The position numbers were made by a program, and so were the translations under genes. A DNA stretch of 32,268 nucleotides from an uncultured Lachnospiraceae bacterium (GTDB lineage: Bacteria; Bacillota; Clostridia; Lachnospirales; Lachnospiraceae). Shown here in pieces: positions 16,988-24,706 of the stretch. Within the stretch, counting starts at the first letter, position 1. Every line of letters begins with the position of its first letter. The notes under the pieces were generated by a model. That model saw only the letters and a list, made by a program, of their open reading frames with translations. It was not told the DNA's origin and searched no databases. The stretch is taken from NCBI GenBank assembly GCA_947631605.1, contig CANRMC010000016.1:1-32268 (forward strand). The letters run 5' to 3'.

Positions 16988-19147
16988 ATGGATAAGAAGT
17001 CAAAAATTATATTAATGATTATGACGGGACTGATGTTGGTATTCAGTATAGTTTGTCTGGTATATGCAAATCTTAACTGCAAACAGAAAGCAGCGAGTCT
17101 GCCTGACATACCAAAAGCATCAGCTACAGATGCTTCACCACAAAACGAGTATTCGGAAGAAGATTATGATAAAGAGGGGCAGGAGTATGTAGATTCAAAA
17201 ATTCAGGAACTATTTGCCGAACAGGGTTTCTCAGAGAAAAAACAAGAAGATAAAAAAAAGGATGTCGAAAAACTGTTAATAGACTTATCACTTCATAAGT
17301 GGATCAAAAAAGTTGATCATGATGATTCGGAAATGATGTATACATTTGAATATAGAAATGGTTTTTTAGGAGGGATTTCTTTACAAGAATCAGATGCTCA
17401 ATATATGAATGCTGGAATAATAAGTAATCCTGTTCTGCAGTTACCAAAATCAGATGCTATAGATGGAAAACTGAACGTTTTAGTATCATATTCGTTACAA
17501 AATAATTATGACAGTTATCATGAAGATGCAGTGGATGGCCTAGATGAAAGTATAGTAAATGTATCGTTTAACCAGAATTGTACAGTTGATGATATGAGAA
17601 ATCTTTCCGGATATAATGTATATATTTTAGCATTGCATGGAAATTATTATGAAGGAAAAACTGCTTTGATGGTATTTGAGGATGTGACATTATTTAAATA
17701 TTGGAAAGATTTACATAATAAAAACATAGCAAAAATCCAATGTGTTGACGGGAGCAGAGGATATGTTATTTTTCCTTCTTTTTTCAAGAAGAATTATTCT
17801 TCGGATGCTTTTGAAAATCAACTGATCGAAGTGGAGTCCTGTCGTTTTTTTGGCTGTGACTGTAAAAGTCAGGATGTTGACAAAAGATTTGCCAATGTTT
17901 TTCTTGATCTGTCAGCTGAAGCAGTTATAGGATTTCATAACTCTGTCTGCGTTGATTATGCTACCGAGGTTATATTTGGTGTTATAAATAATCTGGTAAA
18001 TGGGATGAATATTCAAGATGCTTTGGATATTGTAATTGATGAATATGGTGACAATGACGGATATCAAGATTCATCTGATGATAAGTATAAAGCATATCCT
18101 GTTTTAATGGGAGATGTTGAGTTTGAGCTTCCGGATTCTTTGACTATTGCTGGATCTGACATGGTAGAAGATGATGAAAATGAAATCACAACTATCACTC
18201 AGGAATCATTGTCGGTGGAGGAACAGAAGAATCTTTACGCACCGATCATAGACGAGTATCGTGAAATTATGCTTCACGAAGAATATAAAAGGGATGATTC
18301 ATCGGACGATTATCTTAGTTACTGTGAGGATTGTAATAAATGGGAGGTATCAGCGGCGGGACCTTATAGAAGGGAATATAATTACTATAGCTTCTATGAT
18401 GTAGATGGTGATGGAATTTTAGAGCTATTTATTTGCGATGCTATGTATACAATTAAGGATGGTAAACCAATCGGCGTATATTTTGGTTGGTCCAGAAATT
18501 CTTATACAGCTTATGACAATTCTGTTATATACAATATCGGAAGCGGTGGCGCCGCATATACTACTCAAAATATATATAAGTATAAAAACGGAGAACTTGA
18601 TTGTATTGCCTCGATAAACTATATCGAAGATGCTATATATTATGGTGAGGAAGAATTAGAGGATAGTCTTGATATCGGACCGGAATTTCAGCTTGTATCC
18701 CAGGAATTTGCAGACGCAAAAGTTGAAGAATTGACAGGCAATCCTATTCAATTTGAGAGTAATCCGATAATCGATAAGAATGAATTAACTTTATATGCAA
18801 AGGTTCCTATAAATGAAATGCCGGAAATATTCAATGATCTATATGATGAGGGTTGTACCAGTGGTTTTGGGTATAGGAATGATGCTATAGTATTTGAAGC
18901 AGAAGAAGATACATCGCCGGTTACTTTTATTTCTTTTGACGGAGAAGGTATCTATACAATTTATGGAATATCTTACGGAATGAACTATGATGAGGCTGTT
19001 GCAATCTTGAATGAATATGGAACGGAAGTCGAGGATTTTGGAACCGGTAAAACTTTTGAATGGTCTGAGGGAAAAAAGACGTTAAGGATATGGTCGCTGG
19101 AAGGAGATAAAGTAGATGGAATTTCTTTATGGATATCAGAATGGTGA
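16988..19147 (+). CDS. Membrane-anchored extracytoplasmic protein with predicted caspase-fold (clan CD-like) domain
   Basis: The 719-residue protein has an N-terminal signal-anchor (about 7-27) and is otherwise extracytoplasmic. Residues about 160-355 look like a caspase/CHAT/gingipain fold: a strand ending in YILALHG (H217), a strand ending in LIEVESC (C285) followed by RFFG, then AEAVIGFHNSV, helices, and a final NGMNIQDALD helix, much like the 'VIGFHNSV' family in Clostridia. H217 and C285 are the likely catalytic dyad; C290 and C292 are alternatives. The second half has a DVDGDGILELFI calcium-loop-like motif (bases near 18400) and a C-terminal domain ending in a Trp-rich strand. Enzyme activity and substrate are unproven. 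In this array it could be a wall-side protease or self-cleaving sensor. Confidence 0.72.
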   Translation: MDKKSKIILMIMTGLMLVFSIVCLVYANLNCKQKAASLPDIPKASATDASPQNEYSEEDYDKEGQEYVDSKIQELFAEQGFSEKKQEDKKKDVEKLLIDLSLHKWIKKVDHDDSEMMYTFEYRNGFLGGISLQESDAQYMNAGIISNPVLQLPKSDAIDGKLNVLVSYSLQNNYDSYHEDAVDGLDESIVNVSFNQNCTVDDMRNLSGYNVYILALHGNYYEGKTALMVFEDVTLFKYWKDLHNKNIAKIQCVDGSRGYVIFPSFFKKNYSSDAFENQLIEVESCRFFGCDCKSQDVDKRFANVFLDLSAEAVIGFHNSVCVDYATEVIFGVINNLVNGMNIQDALDIVIDEYGDNDGYQDSSDDKYKAYPVLMGDVEFELPDSLTIAGSDMVEDDENEITTITQESLSVEEQKNLYAPIIDEYREIMLHEEYKRDDSSDDYLSYCEDCNKWEVSAAGPYRREYNYYSFYDVDGDGILELFICDAMYTIKDGKPIGVYFGWSRNSYTAYDNSVIYNIGSGGAAYTTQNIYKYKNGELDCIASINYIEDAIYYGEEELEDSLDIGPEFQLVSQEFADAKVEELTGNPIQFESNPIIDKNELTLYAKVPINEMPEIFNDLYDEGCTSGFGYRNDAIVFEAEEDTSPVTFISFDGEGIYTIYGISYGMNYDEAVAILNEYGTEVEDFGTGKTFEWSEGKKTLRIWSLEGDKVDGISLWISEW

Positions 19148-19170
19148 GAAAGTCATATTTATATCAGCAC

Positions 19171-19199
19171 TTGCAACATGGAAAAATAATTAGTATTAT
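19171..19199 (+). promoter_or_regulatory. Possible sigma-A promoter before the second kinase gene
   Basis: TTGCAA at 19171-19176 and TATTAT at 19194-19199 are separated by exactly 17 bases, in the 72-base gap before the kinase at 19220. The predicted start near 19206 would leave a leader of about 14 bases that just includes AGAGAGG. This could allow the kinase/RCC1 pair to be transcribed apart from the long operon. AT-rich DNA makes chance matches common. Confidence 0.4.
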
Positions 19200-19219
19200 A
19201 TTCGTAGAGAGGTCAGATT

Positions 19220-19951
19220 ATGTATAATACAATTTTAAAGGCATTGGATGAAGAGTATTCTTTTATCAGACAGCTCAGCAAAACGAGCGATATGGAAATC
19301 CTCCTTTATGAACATAAAAATCTTCATCAGAAAATTGTGGTGAAGAAATTTGAAGGAAATCCGGAAGTTTATGTTCGATTAAAGAATATCCGTCAGGTAA
19401 ATATTCCTAATGTTTATGATGCAGCCGAAGAGCATGGAAATTGTATCGTGTTGGAAGAATACATCGACGGCATTATAATGTCAGATATTCTGGAGGAACG
19501 GCTGTATAAGGGACCGGAAATGGCGGCCGTCATTCTTCAGCTGCTTGCAGCACTGGAAATACTGCATAAAAATAATATTATACACCGGGATATTAAACCG
19601 GAAAATATCATGTTTGATCAAAACGGCACACTGAAACTTATTGATTACAGTGCTGCCAAGATACATAGAACAAGAAATCTGGCAGATACCATTAACCTTG
19701 GCACCAACGGTTATGCGGCGCCGGAACAGTATGGTATCACTCAATCGGATAACCGGACCGATGTATTCGCTGTCGGTATTCTGATGAATGTAATGCTGAC
19801 GGGGGAGCATCCATCCAAGAAGCTGTATAAAGGCGCATGCTCACGGATTATCAATAAATGCATTCAGGTTTCTCTGGAGGAGAGATACCAAAACGTCAAT
19901 CAATTGAGACGTGCCCTGATGAAAAAGTACTCGTTCGCCAAATTATCATAA
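19220..19951 (+). CDS. Compact atypical Ser/Thr protein kinase
   Basis: The 243-residue protein is a bare Hanks-type kinase domain, shorter than the usual 260-280 residues. The glycine loop is lost (LSKTSDMEILLYEHK), while a lysine in IVVKKFE (42 or 43), HRDIKPEN (122-129) and APEQYG (167-172) are present. The metal-binding DFG reads DYS (142-144), keeping Asp but not Phe-Gly. It therefore differs from the kinase at 7014, which has a normal DFG and glycine loop but an altered HRD loop. It has no membrane helix and no FHA or PASTA domain. It may be a weak or specialised kinase, or a pseudokinase regulator. AGAGAGG precedes the ATG. It is followed by the RCC1 gene and then by an HTH gene of a type often found next to kinases. 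Confidence 0.9.
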   Translation: MYNTILKALDEEYSFIRQLSKTSDMEILLYEHKNLHQKIVVKKFEGNPEVYVRLKNIRQVNIPNVYDAAEEHGNCIVLEEYIDGIIMSDILEERLYKGPEMAAVILQLLAALEILHKNNIIHRDIKPENIMFDQNGTLKLIDYSAAKIHRTRNLADTINLGTNGYAAPEQYGITQSDNRTDVFAVGILMNVMLTGEHPSKKLYKGACSRIINKCIQVSLEERYQNVNQLRRALMKKYSFAKLS

Positions 19952-19977
19952 TACTATCTGCAAAAGAGGAAAAAACT

Positions 19978-21426
19978 GTGAATCTGTCAGAAAAGCAATG
20001 TGAAAAGTGTAAAAGGATCCTGCCGGCGGACGCTCATTTCTGCCCATACTGTATGACAGTTTTGCAGACGGAACAGATCGTTCATTTTGAAACAGAACGA
20101 TATATCCGGAAACCCGGCAGGCTCAGATTCTTTCTTTTGACAATTACGGCTGTTTTAGTGGTGATTCTGATCTTGGTTTTATCGGTAGGAGGCGTTTTTA
20201 CGGCGCATCGTAATGAAGAACAGGATACGGAGCTTCAGCAGGCTGGGAATATTCAGCAGAATGATAGTACTCAGCAGAATGGAAATATGCAGCAGGAGCA
20301 GCAGAATTTATATACAGAAATAGCAGGTGCTGGTATACTGCTGAACGAGAATGTCAGCGGAACCGTCACAGCTTATGATATCATGGAACATATGTCGGAT
20401 GTTGCATTGATAGATGATGCTACGATAGGACTTACGGAAGACGGCGATTTATATCAGTGGGGCGTGACGGATACCAGAGGAGACCTTAATTCCGATGACA
20501 CATTGTTTGTGACGGAGCTTTCTCCGGTGCTGATTCTTGAAAATGTTAAAAGTATAGAAGGCAGAGAACGTGCGCTTGCGGCGATTACGGAAGACGGAAG
20601 TCTGTATACATGGGGATATAAGAGCAGCTGTCTTTTGGGAAACGGACAATATACAAGTGCCCGCAATGAGTATCAGCCGGAACCTGTCCGGATCATGGAT
20701 CATGTAGTAAGCGTATCCTTTGGACAGGGCGTAGGCAGTGCCTTGACCGAGGACGGAAGTCTTTATACATGGGGACATGAATATAGTGAAGAAGGAGGCA
20801 ACGGTCCGGGAACTTCCATGAATCCATGGTCGCCGAATAAGATTATGGACGGAGTTGTTTATCATTGCATGGGATTATTTTGTGGGGCGGCGATTACGGA
20901 AGACGGAAGTCTGTATATGTGGGGAGATAATTCAGGAGATATCATAAATCCGTCAACAGAGAAGAATGAAATCGCAACCCCGGTGAAAGTAATGGATCAT
21001 GTAGTAAGTGTGGATATTGGTAATGCCTACTGTGGAGTCATTAAAGATGATGGTGCACTTTATATGTGGGGTTCGAACAGTCATGGTCAACTTGGGATTG
21101 GTTCGGACGAATCTCAGCGTGAACCTGTAAAGGTAATGGAGCATGTGAAGATTGTGAAATTAGAACGTTCCATGAGCGCAGCCATAACAGAAGACGGGAG
21201 TCTGTATATCTGGGGTGATAATTATTATGATGACAGCGGAATACCGTCTTACCGCTCTACACCGTTAAAAATTATGGATCATGTTGTGGATGTAGAATTA
21301 TCGTCAACCCATTGCGCCGCATTGACGGAAGACGGGAAACTCTATCAATGGGGTTGGAATGATTACGGACAGTTGGGAACCGGTGATACAGAAGGGATTT
21401 TTGAACTGCCGGATAATCGGGATTAA
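19978..21426 (+). CDS. Zinc-ribbon / TM / RCC1 beta-propeller protein
   Basis: I choose GTG 19978, seven bases after AGAGGA (19965-19970); the longer frame overlaps the kinase. The 482-residue protein has a four-cysteine zinc ribbon (C8, C11, C22, C25), one transmembrane helix (about 50-74), a Gln-rich linker and then about six or seven RCC1/ATS1-type blades (about 145-480). Each blade has an ALTEDGSLYTWG-like strand, one of them followed by NSHGQLGIG. Orientation puts the zinc ribbon inside and the propeller outside, where it probably binds protein or glycan. RCC1 propellers in bacteria are usually extracellular interaction modules, not Ran exchange factors. It ends the co-directional array. 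Confidence 0.88.
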   Translation: MNLSEKQCEKCKRILPADAHFCPYCMTVLQTEQIVHFETERYIRKPGRLRFFLLTITAVLVVILILVLSVGGVFTAHRNEEQDTELQQAGNIQQNDSTQQNGNMQQEQQNLYTEIAGAGILLNENVSGTVTAYDIMEHMSDVALIDDATIGLTEDGDLYQWGVTDTRGDLNSDDTLFVTELSPVLILENVKSIEGRERALAAITEDGSLYTWGYKSSCLLGNGQYTSARNEYQPEPVRIMDHVVSVSFGQGVGSALTEDGSLYTWGHEYSEEGGNGPGTSMNPWSPNKIMDGVVYHCMGLFCGAAITEDGSLYMWGDNSGDIINPSTEKNEIATPVKVMDHVVSVDIGNAYCGVIKDDGALYMWGSNSHGQLGIGSDESQREPVKVMEHVKIVKLERSMSAAITEDGSLYIWGDNYYDDSGIPSYRSTPLKIMDHVVDVELSSTHCAALTEDGKLYQWGWNDYGQLGTGDTEGIFELPDNRD

Positions 21427-21428
21427 AA

Positions 21429-21466
21429 AAAGAGGGATGCTGAAATTAATTCAGAATCCGCTCTTT
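21429..21466. terminator. Bidirectional intrinsic terminator between RCC1 and HTH genes
   Basis: AAAGAG-GGAT-CTGAA on the left pairs with TTCAG-ATCC-CTCTTT on the right around a short ATTAA loop, with two single-base bulges. On the minus strand it runs into a seven-T tract (complement of 21425-21431), an ideal terminator for the HTH gene, whose TAA lies inside the loop. On the plus strand it follows the RCC1 stop directly, but with only a short T-run. Confidence 0.75.
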
Positions 21467-21871
21467 GTGCTCATACAGGCTTTCGTTGATCTGAAGAATA
21501 CTTTGTCCATGCTCGATGCCCCAGATAATGATGCTGTCTCTTTTGTTCCGGGCGTATAAAATGCCATAACCGGCGTACTTTAAAGCCTGATTGATCTCTT
21601 CGACATTTAAATCCATACCGAGGCAGATGCAGATTAATTTGTCTCTGGATGGAGTTCGTTTACCGGAGAAGATGTGATAAGAATAAATTTCATTCACTTC
21701 TGATTTCCGGATGACGTCAGCTTTCTTTAATTTTTTCTGTTCCAGAAGTTCATTTAAATATTCTGCAAGTGATTTTTGAATCAGGTTGCTCTGGTTTTCT
21801 TTCATGTATGAGTTAATATTGTTGCTCTCCTTTAATTGGGACAACAGTTCATCCGTTGGTTTTTTAAACAT
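21446..21871 (-). CDS. Small HTH (XRE-like) transcriptional regulator
   Basis: The 141-residue protein begins MFKKPTDELLSQLKE and has a helix-turn-helix core at about 45-80, recognised by KKADVIRKSEV and YSYHIFSGKRTPSRDKL, then a helical tail. This is a small regulator family seen in Lachnospiraceae, often beside protein kinase genes. Here it converges on the kinase/RCC1 pair. The ATG is preceded on its own strand by AAGGAGAAAGG and by a promoter at 21904-21932. It might control the phospho-signalling array or be controlled by its kinases; neither is shown in the sequence. Confidence 0.85.
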   Translation of the reverse strand: MFKKPTDELLSQLKESNNINSYMKENQSNLIQKSLAEYLNELLEQKKLKKADVIRKSEVNEIYSYHIFSGKRTPSRDKLICICLGMDLNVEEINQALKYAGYGILYARNKRDSIIIWGIEHGQSILQINESLYEHKERILN

Positions 21872-21903
21872 TTGAGCCTTTCTCCTTTAGTAGATTCCAA
21901 ATA

Positions 21904-21932
21904 ATTTTACTGCTTTTTTTAAAAAATAGCAA
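21904..21932 (-). promoter_or_regulatory. Sigma-A promoter of the HTH gene
   Basis: Read on the minus strand, TTGCTA (21932-21927) and TAAAAT (21909-21904) are separated by exactly 17 bases containing T and A tracts. The predicted start lies near 21897, about 25 bases before the ATG. It overlaps the region upstream of the carbonic anhydrase promoter. Confidence 0.55.
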
Positions 21933-21933
21933 G

Positions 21934-21942
21934 TGGTATGAT
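21934..21942 (+). promoter_or_regulatory. Extended -10 promoter for the carbonic anhydrase gene
   Basis: TGGTATGAT forms an extended -10 (TGn followed by TATGAT). The -35 position 17 bases upstream is only a T-tract, as tolerated by extended -10 promoters. It predicts a leader of about 75-80 bases before ATG 22028. Because it overlaps the HTH promoter back to back, the two are unlikely to fire at the same time. Confidence 0.42.
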
Positions 21943-22027
21943 GAAAAAGAAGCAAGAAATGCAGTAAACGCGCAGAAGAAGAGAAAAAATAAAAACATAA
22001 TAAACATTTTGCGAGGAGGATACCGTT

Positions 22028-22600
22028 ATGACAGATAATATAAAAAACTGTTCAGCAGACGAAGCAAAATCCAGACTGATAGAAGGAAACCGGAAGTTTG
22101 TAACAGATGATCATTATAATGCTGATATATCAAAGCAAAAGCTTCAGACTTTGAAAAAAGGGCAGAATCCATATGCGGTTATCATTACATGCTCAGATTC
22201 CAGAGTGATTCCGGAACTTATTTTTTCAGCAGAGTTTGGAGAACTTTTTGTGATCCGGATAGCAGGAAATGTGATCGATTCTCATCAGTTGGGAAGTATC
22301 GAATATGCGTCGGAACATCTGGGGACGAAGCTGATAGTCGTTCTGGGACATACAAACTGCGGAGCGGTAGGCGCTGTGCTGGGTGGGGAAACGCATGGAT
22401 ATATCCGTTACATAGCAGACAGTATCCGGGGCGCTATCGGCACGGAAACGAATGAATACAAAGCCTGCTGCCTGAATGTAAAACATAGCTGTAAGATGAT
22501 TGAAGAAAGTCTTAAGATACAAAAAGAGGAAGCAGAAAAAGGCTTAAAGGTTACAGGGGCAGTCTATGATATCGAAACCGGACAGGTGGAATTTATCTAG
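22028..22600 (+). CDS. Beta-class carbonic anhydrase
   Basis: The 190-residue cytosolic enzyme interconverts CO2 and bicarbonate. Zinc ligands and active-site residues are clear: C55, D57 and R59 in CSDSR, then H108 and C111 in HTNCG. The length is typical of the compact bacterial beta class. GAGGAGG at 22013-22019 gives the start. It lies apart from the phospho-signalling array and has its own promoter. A decayed copy of its 3' end is found at 23907-24008, which points to a past duplication. The family call is firm. Confidence 0.95.
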   Translation: MTDNIKNCSADEAKSRLIEGNRKFVTDDHYNADISKQKLQTLKKGQNPYAVIITCSDSRVIPELIFSAEFGELFVIRIAGNVIDSHQLGSIEYASEHLGTKLIVVLGHTNCGAVGAVLGGETHGYIRYIADSIRGAIGTETNEYKACCLNVKHSCKMIEESLKIQKEEAEKGLKVTGAVYDIETGQVEFI

Positions 22601-22640
22601 AAATACAGTATGAAAGATGAACATTTAGGAGGCGATTTCA

Positions 22641-23720
22641 TTGGAAGGAAACAAAGGAAAAAAGGTAATCACAGCTGTTGGGATTGTAATTAGTTATTTA
22701 GTGATGTATGCAATCTTTTTCTGTTTAAGAAAAGGAATGACGATAGAAGGATACCATCAATATAAAATCACGGTATCTTATCTGCTTCCGCCTGTTATTA
22801 TAGCACTTCTGACAGCCCTGATACCATATGAGTGGATCGGTTATATTTGGCGGGGTGATCTTGTATATAAGCATATAGGCATAAGCCCATCCAATATAAA
22901 AATAGCCCGGATTATATCGGCGATCGTATTTTATGCTCTGATCGTATTGGTGGGAATATGGCTGGATGATAGACTGTTTTTTGGGCATCGTTTGTATACC
23001 CATACATTCTCGATGTTTCTTACATGGATCGTATTATATATTATTATTTATTCGTTTGAGATACTTGATAATAATGTCAGTCTTTTGATATTTGATTTAT
23101 TTATGATAATCGCAAACGGAGTATTTGTTTACAACTATACAAATCAATTTTTTGAGGCATTTTTTGTAACCGCAGCGCTTGGCATTTTGTGGTGCGTACT
23201 TATGCTTACAAGCAAGAGAAAAAATAAGAATCGTGCTATGATCGGTTTCTGTGCGGTGAATCTGTCAGCTTTTTTTGCTGCGATTTATTTTACGGGAAGA
23301 TGGGATAAGGTAATTGTCTGGTTTGAACCTGAGAATTATGATATTGGATGGGAGCATCTTTTATTAGCCGGTCATTCACTGCAGCTGCCTGATTATATGA
23401 GCAGTTATTTTGCCGCAAGGCACCCGTTTTCTGCAATATTCAGTTATCTTGGTGCAGTTCCGTTGATCCTTTTCATATTGGCATTTATAGGGATGGGAAT
23501 CCTGGTTATATATAGCAGAAAACTGTTAACCAGAAATAGATATATGGCATTGCTCGGATTATATCTATTATTTGCGATCATATTTGTTTATACATTTTTT
23601 GCGGATTTGGGATTTGTGCCAACTTCTACGATGGATGTCGTCAACCTCTATATGCAGATCATATTCATAGGTCTTATGATCAGAATTTTCATTACCAGAA
23701 AAGTATCTGTCATATCTTGA
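22641..23720 (+). CDS. Multi-pass membrane protein, unknown (faint SEDS-like C-terminus)
   Basis: The start is TTG 22641, fixed by AGGAGG at 22627-22632 eight bases upstream; no ATG fits better. The 359-residue protein has about ten hydrophobic helices, short loops and a longer outer loop around WFEPENYDIGWEH. The C-terminal third (helices around 280-345, with FADLGFVPTSTMDVVNLYMQ) faintly recalls the FtsW/RodA (SEDS) ending, but the family's signature residues are not clear. I do not assign a function. It lies between the carbonic anhydrase gene and a decayed fragment of it. Confidence 0.75.
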   Translation: MEGNKGKKVITAVGIVISYLVMYAIFFCLRKGMTIEGYHQYKITVSYLLPPVIIALLTALIPYEWIGYIWRGDLVYKHIGISPSNIKIARIISAIVFYALIVLVGIWLDDRLFFGHRLYTHTFSMFLTWIVLYIIIYSFEILDNNVSLLIFDLFMIIANGVFVYNYTNQFFEAFFVTAALGILWCVLMLTSKRKNKNRAMIGFCAVNLSAFFAAIYFTGRWDKVIVWFEPENYDIGWEHLLLAGHSLQLPDYMSSYFAARHPFSAIFSYLGAVPLILFILAFIGMGILVIYSRKLLTRNRYMALLGLYLLFAIIFVYTFFADLGFVPTSTMDVVNLYMQIIFIGLMIRIFITRKVSVIS

Positions 23721-23767
23721 AATTAAAAATCGCGATTCAAATGAAAATGATAAAGAGAAGAAAAAAA

Positions 23768-23905
23768 ATGGAAGAAATTTTCCAGACATATCCGAAATCT
23801 GTCTTAGAATTAGAGAAGTCGATTTATGATATTAAAAATAATAAAAAGAACGATAAAAGTAATATCGAAGAAAAAATATCCAAAGATGGTCAATTAGGAA
23901 ATTAA
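23768..23905 (+). CDS. Possible small hypothetical protein
   Basis: A Lys/Glu/Asn-rich reading frame of 45 codons begins MEEIFQTYPKSV. A longer version from a TTG at 23717 overlaps the end of the membrane-protein gene and gives 62 residues. The upstream AAAGAGAAG is a poor ribosome site and I recognise no family. It ends directly before the carbonic anhydrase remnant, so it may be junk left by a rearrangement. Confidence 0.25.
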   Translation: MEEIFQTYPKSVLELEKSIYDIKNNKKNDKSNIEEKISKDGQLGN

Positions 23906-23906
23906 A

Positions 23907-24008
23907 AAACATAGCTGCAGGGTGATCGAAAACAGCCTTCAGATACAAAATGAGGAAACAGAAAAAGGCTTATGTGTCAAATGATGGATAGTTATAATTG
24001 AAATCAGG
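23907..24008 (+). pseudogene. Decayed 3' fragment of a carbonic anhydrase gene
   Basis: Translated in one frame this stretch reads KHSCRVIENSLQIQ, then NEETEKGL, matching KHSCKMIEESLKIQ and KEEAEKGL near the C-terminus of the carbonic anhydrase at 22028. By eye about four in five bases match over some 70 bases (compare 22481-22553). The frame then meets a stop (AAATGA), and a one-base deletion later restores IE in place of DIETG. No other part of the enzyme remains. Its end runs into the ribosome site of the phosphoesterase gene. Confidence 0.8.
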
Positions 24009-24019
24009 GAGGTGATTAT

Positions 24020-24619
24020 GTGAGCAGGATCTGGATTACCAGTGATTTACATATTGGACATAATAAAGACTTTGTTTACCATGAAAGAGGCTTTGATAGT
24101 ATAGAAGAACATGATGAAAAACTGGTTCGGAACTGGAATGAACTTGTGGAACAGGATGATGTGGTATATATTCTTGGAGATGTAATGCTAAAGCATAATG
24201 ATCAAGACGTGGATTTTTCATATGGAGTATCTGTTTTGGAGAGATTAAAAGGAAGGCTGATCATCATTAGAGGTAATCATGATAGTGCTGAAAAAATTGA
24301 AATCTATAAGTCCTGCGCAAATGTTGAACGTGCCGGGGATGCCGCATTATATTTAGACTATCCGGATGTGGGAAGGTATCATTTTTACTTGACGCATTAT
24401 CCGACTTTGGTTTCCCATAACCAGCTGAAGCCAGTAAAGAGTGCATTGATCAATATTTATGGACATACACACCAAAGAGAGCATTTTTATAACGGACATC
24501 CATATATGTATTGCGCGTGCATGGACGCACATGAGTTAAAACCTATTTTGCTGGATGATATTATAGAAGAAGTAAAACTTAAGAGATCGTCCTACAAAGA
24601 AGATACAGGCTTATTCTGA
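24020..24619 (+). CDS. Calcineurin-like metallophosphoesterase
   Basis: The 199-residue protein carries the complete metal-binding set of the family: D9 and H11 in DLHIGH, D54 in LGDV, N86-H87-D88 in RGNHD, H126, and H149/H151 in GHTHQ. Its size fits the small cytosolic phosphoesterases, and substrates of such proteins cannot be read from sequence. GTG 24020 is the start, seven bases after GGAGG at 24008-24012; the overlapping ATG at 24018 would stop at once. A terminator follows at 24634. Family firm, substrate unknown. Confidence 0.9.
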   Translation: MSRIWITSDLHIGHNKDFVYHERGFDSIEEHDEKLVRNWNELVEQDDVVYILGDVMLKHNDQDVDFSYGVSVLERLKGRLIIIRGNHDSAEKIEIYKSCANVERAGDAALYLDYPDVGRYHFYLTHYPTLVSHNQLKPVKSALINIYGHTHQREHFYNGHPYMYCACMDAHELKPILLDDIIEEVKLKRSSYKEDTGLF

Positions 24620-24633
24620 AATCGGACTTTCAC

Positions 24634-24661
24634 AATTTGAGGGCAGACTCAAATTTTTCTT
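24634..24661 (+). terminator. Intrinsic terminator of the phosphoesterase gene
   Basis: AATTTGAG pairs with CTCAAATT (8 bp, six-base loop) and the right arm runs into a T-run (TTTTTCTTCC). It begins 15 bases after the phosphoesterase stop. Confidence 0.75.
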
Positions 24662-24706
24662 CCTGCTTGTTTGGCGATGAAAGTATAACAAAGAAACAAA
24701 GAAAAC

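Noticed and set aside
1..21426. Type VII secretion locus
   Set aside because: FHA, kinase and PP2C genes can accompany such loci, but I see no WXG100 proteins, no EssC-type FtsK ATPase and no EsaA-like membrane protein in the window.
22641..23720. Assignment as FtsW/RodA
   Set aside because: The C-terminal helices only faintly resemble SEDS proteins and the hallmark catalytic and PxTG regions are not clear, so the protein is left without a function.
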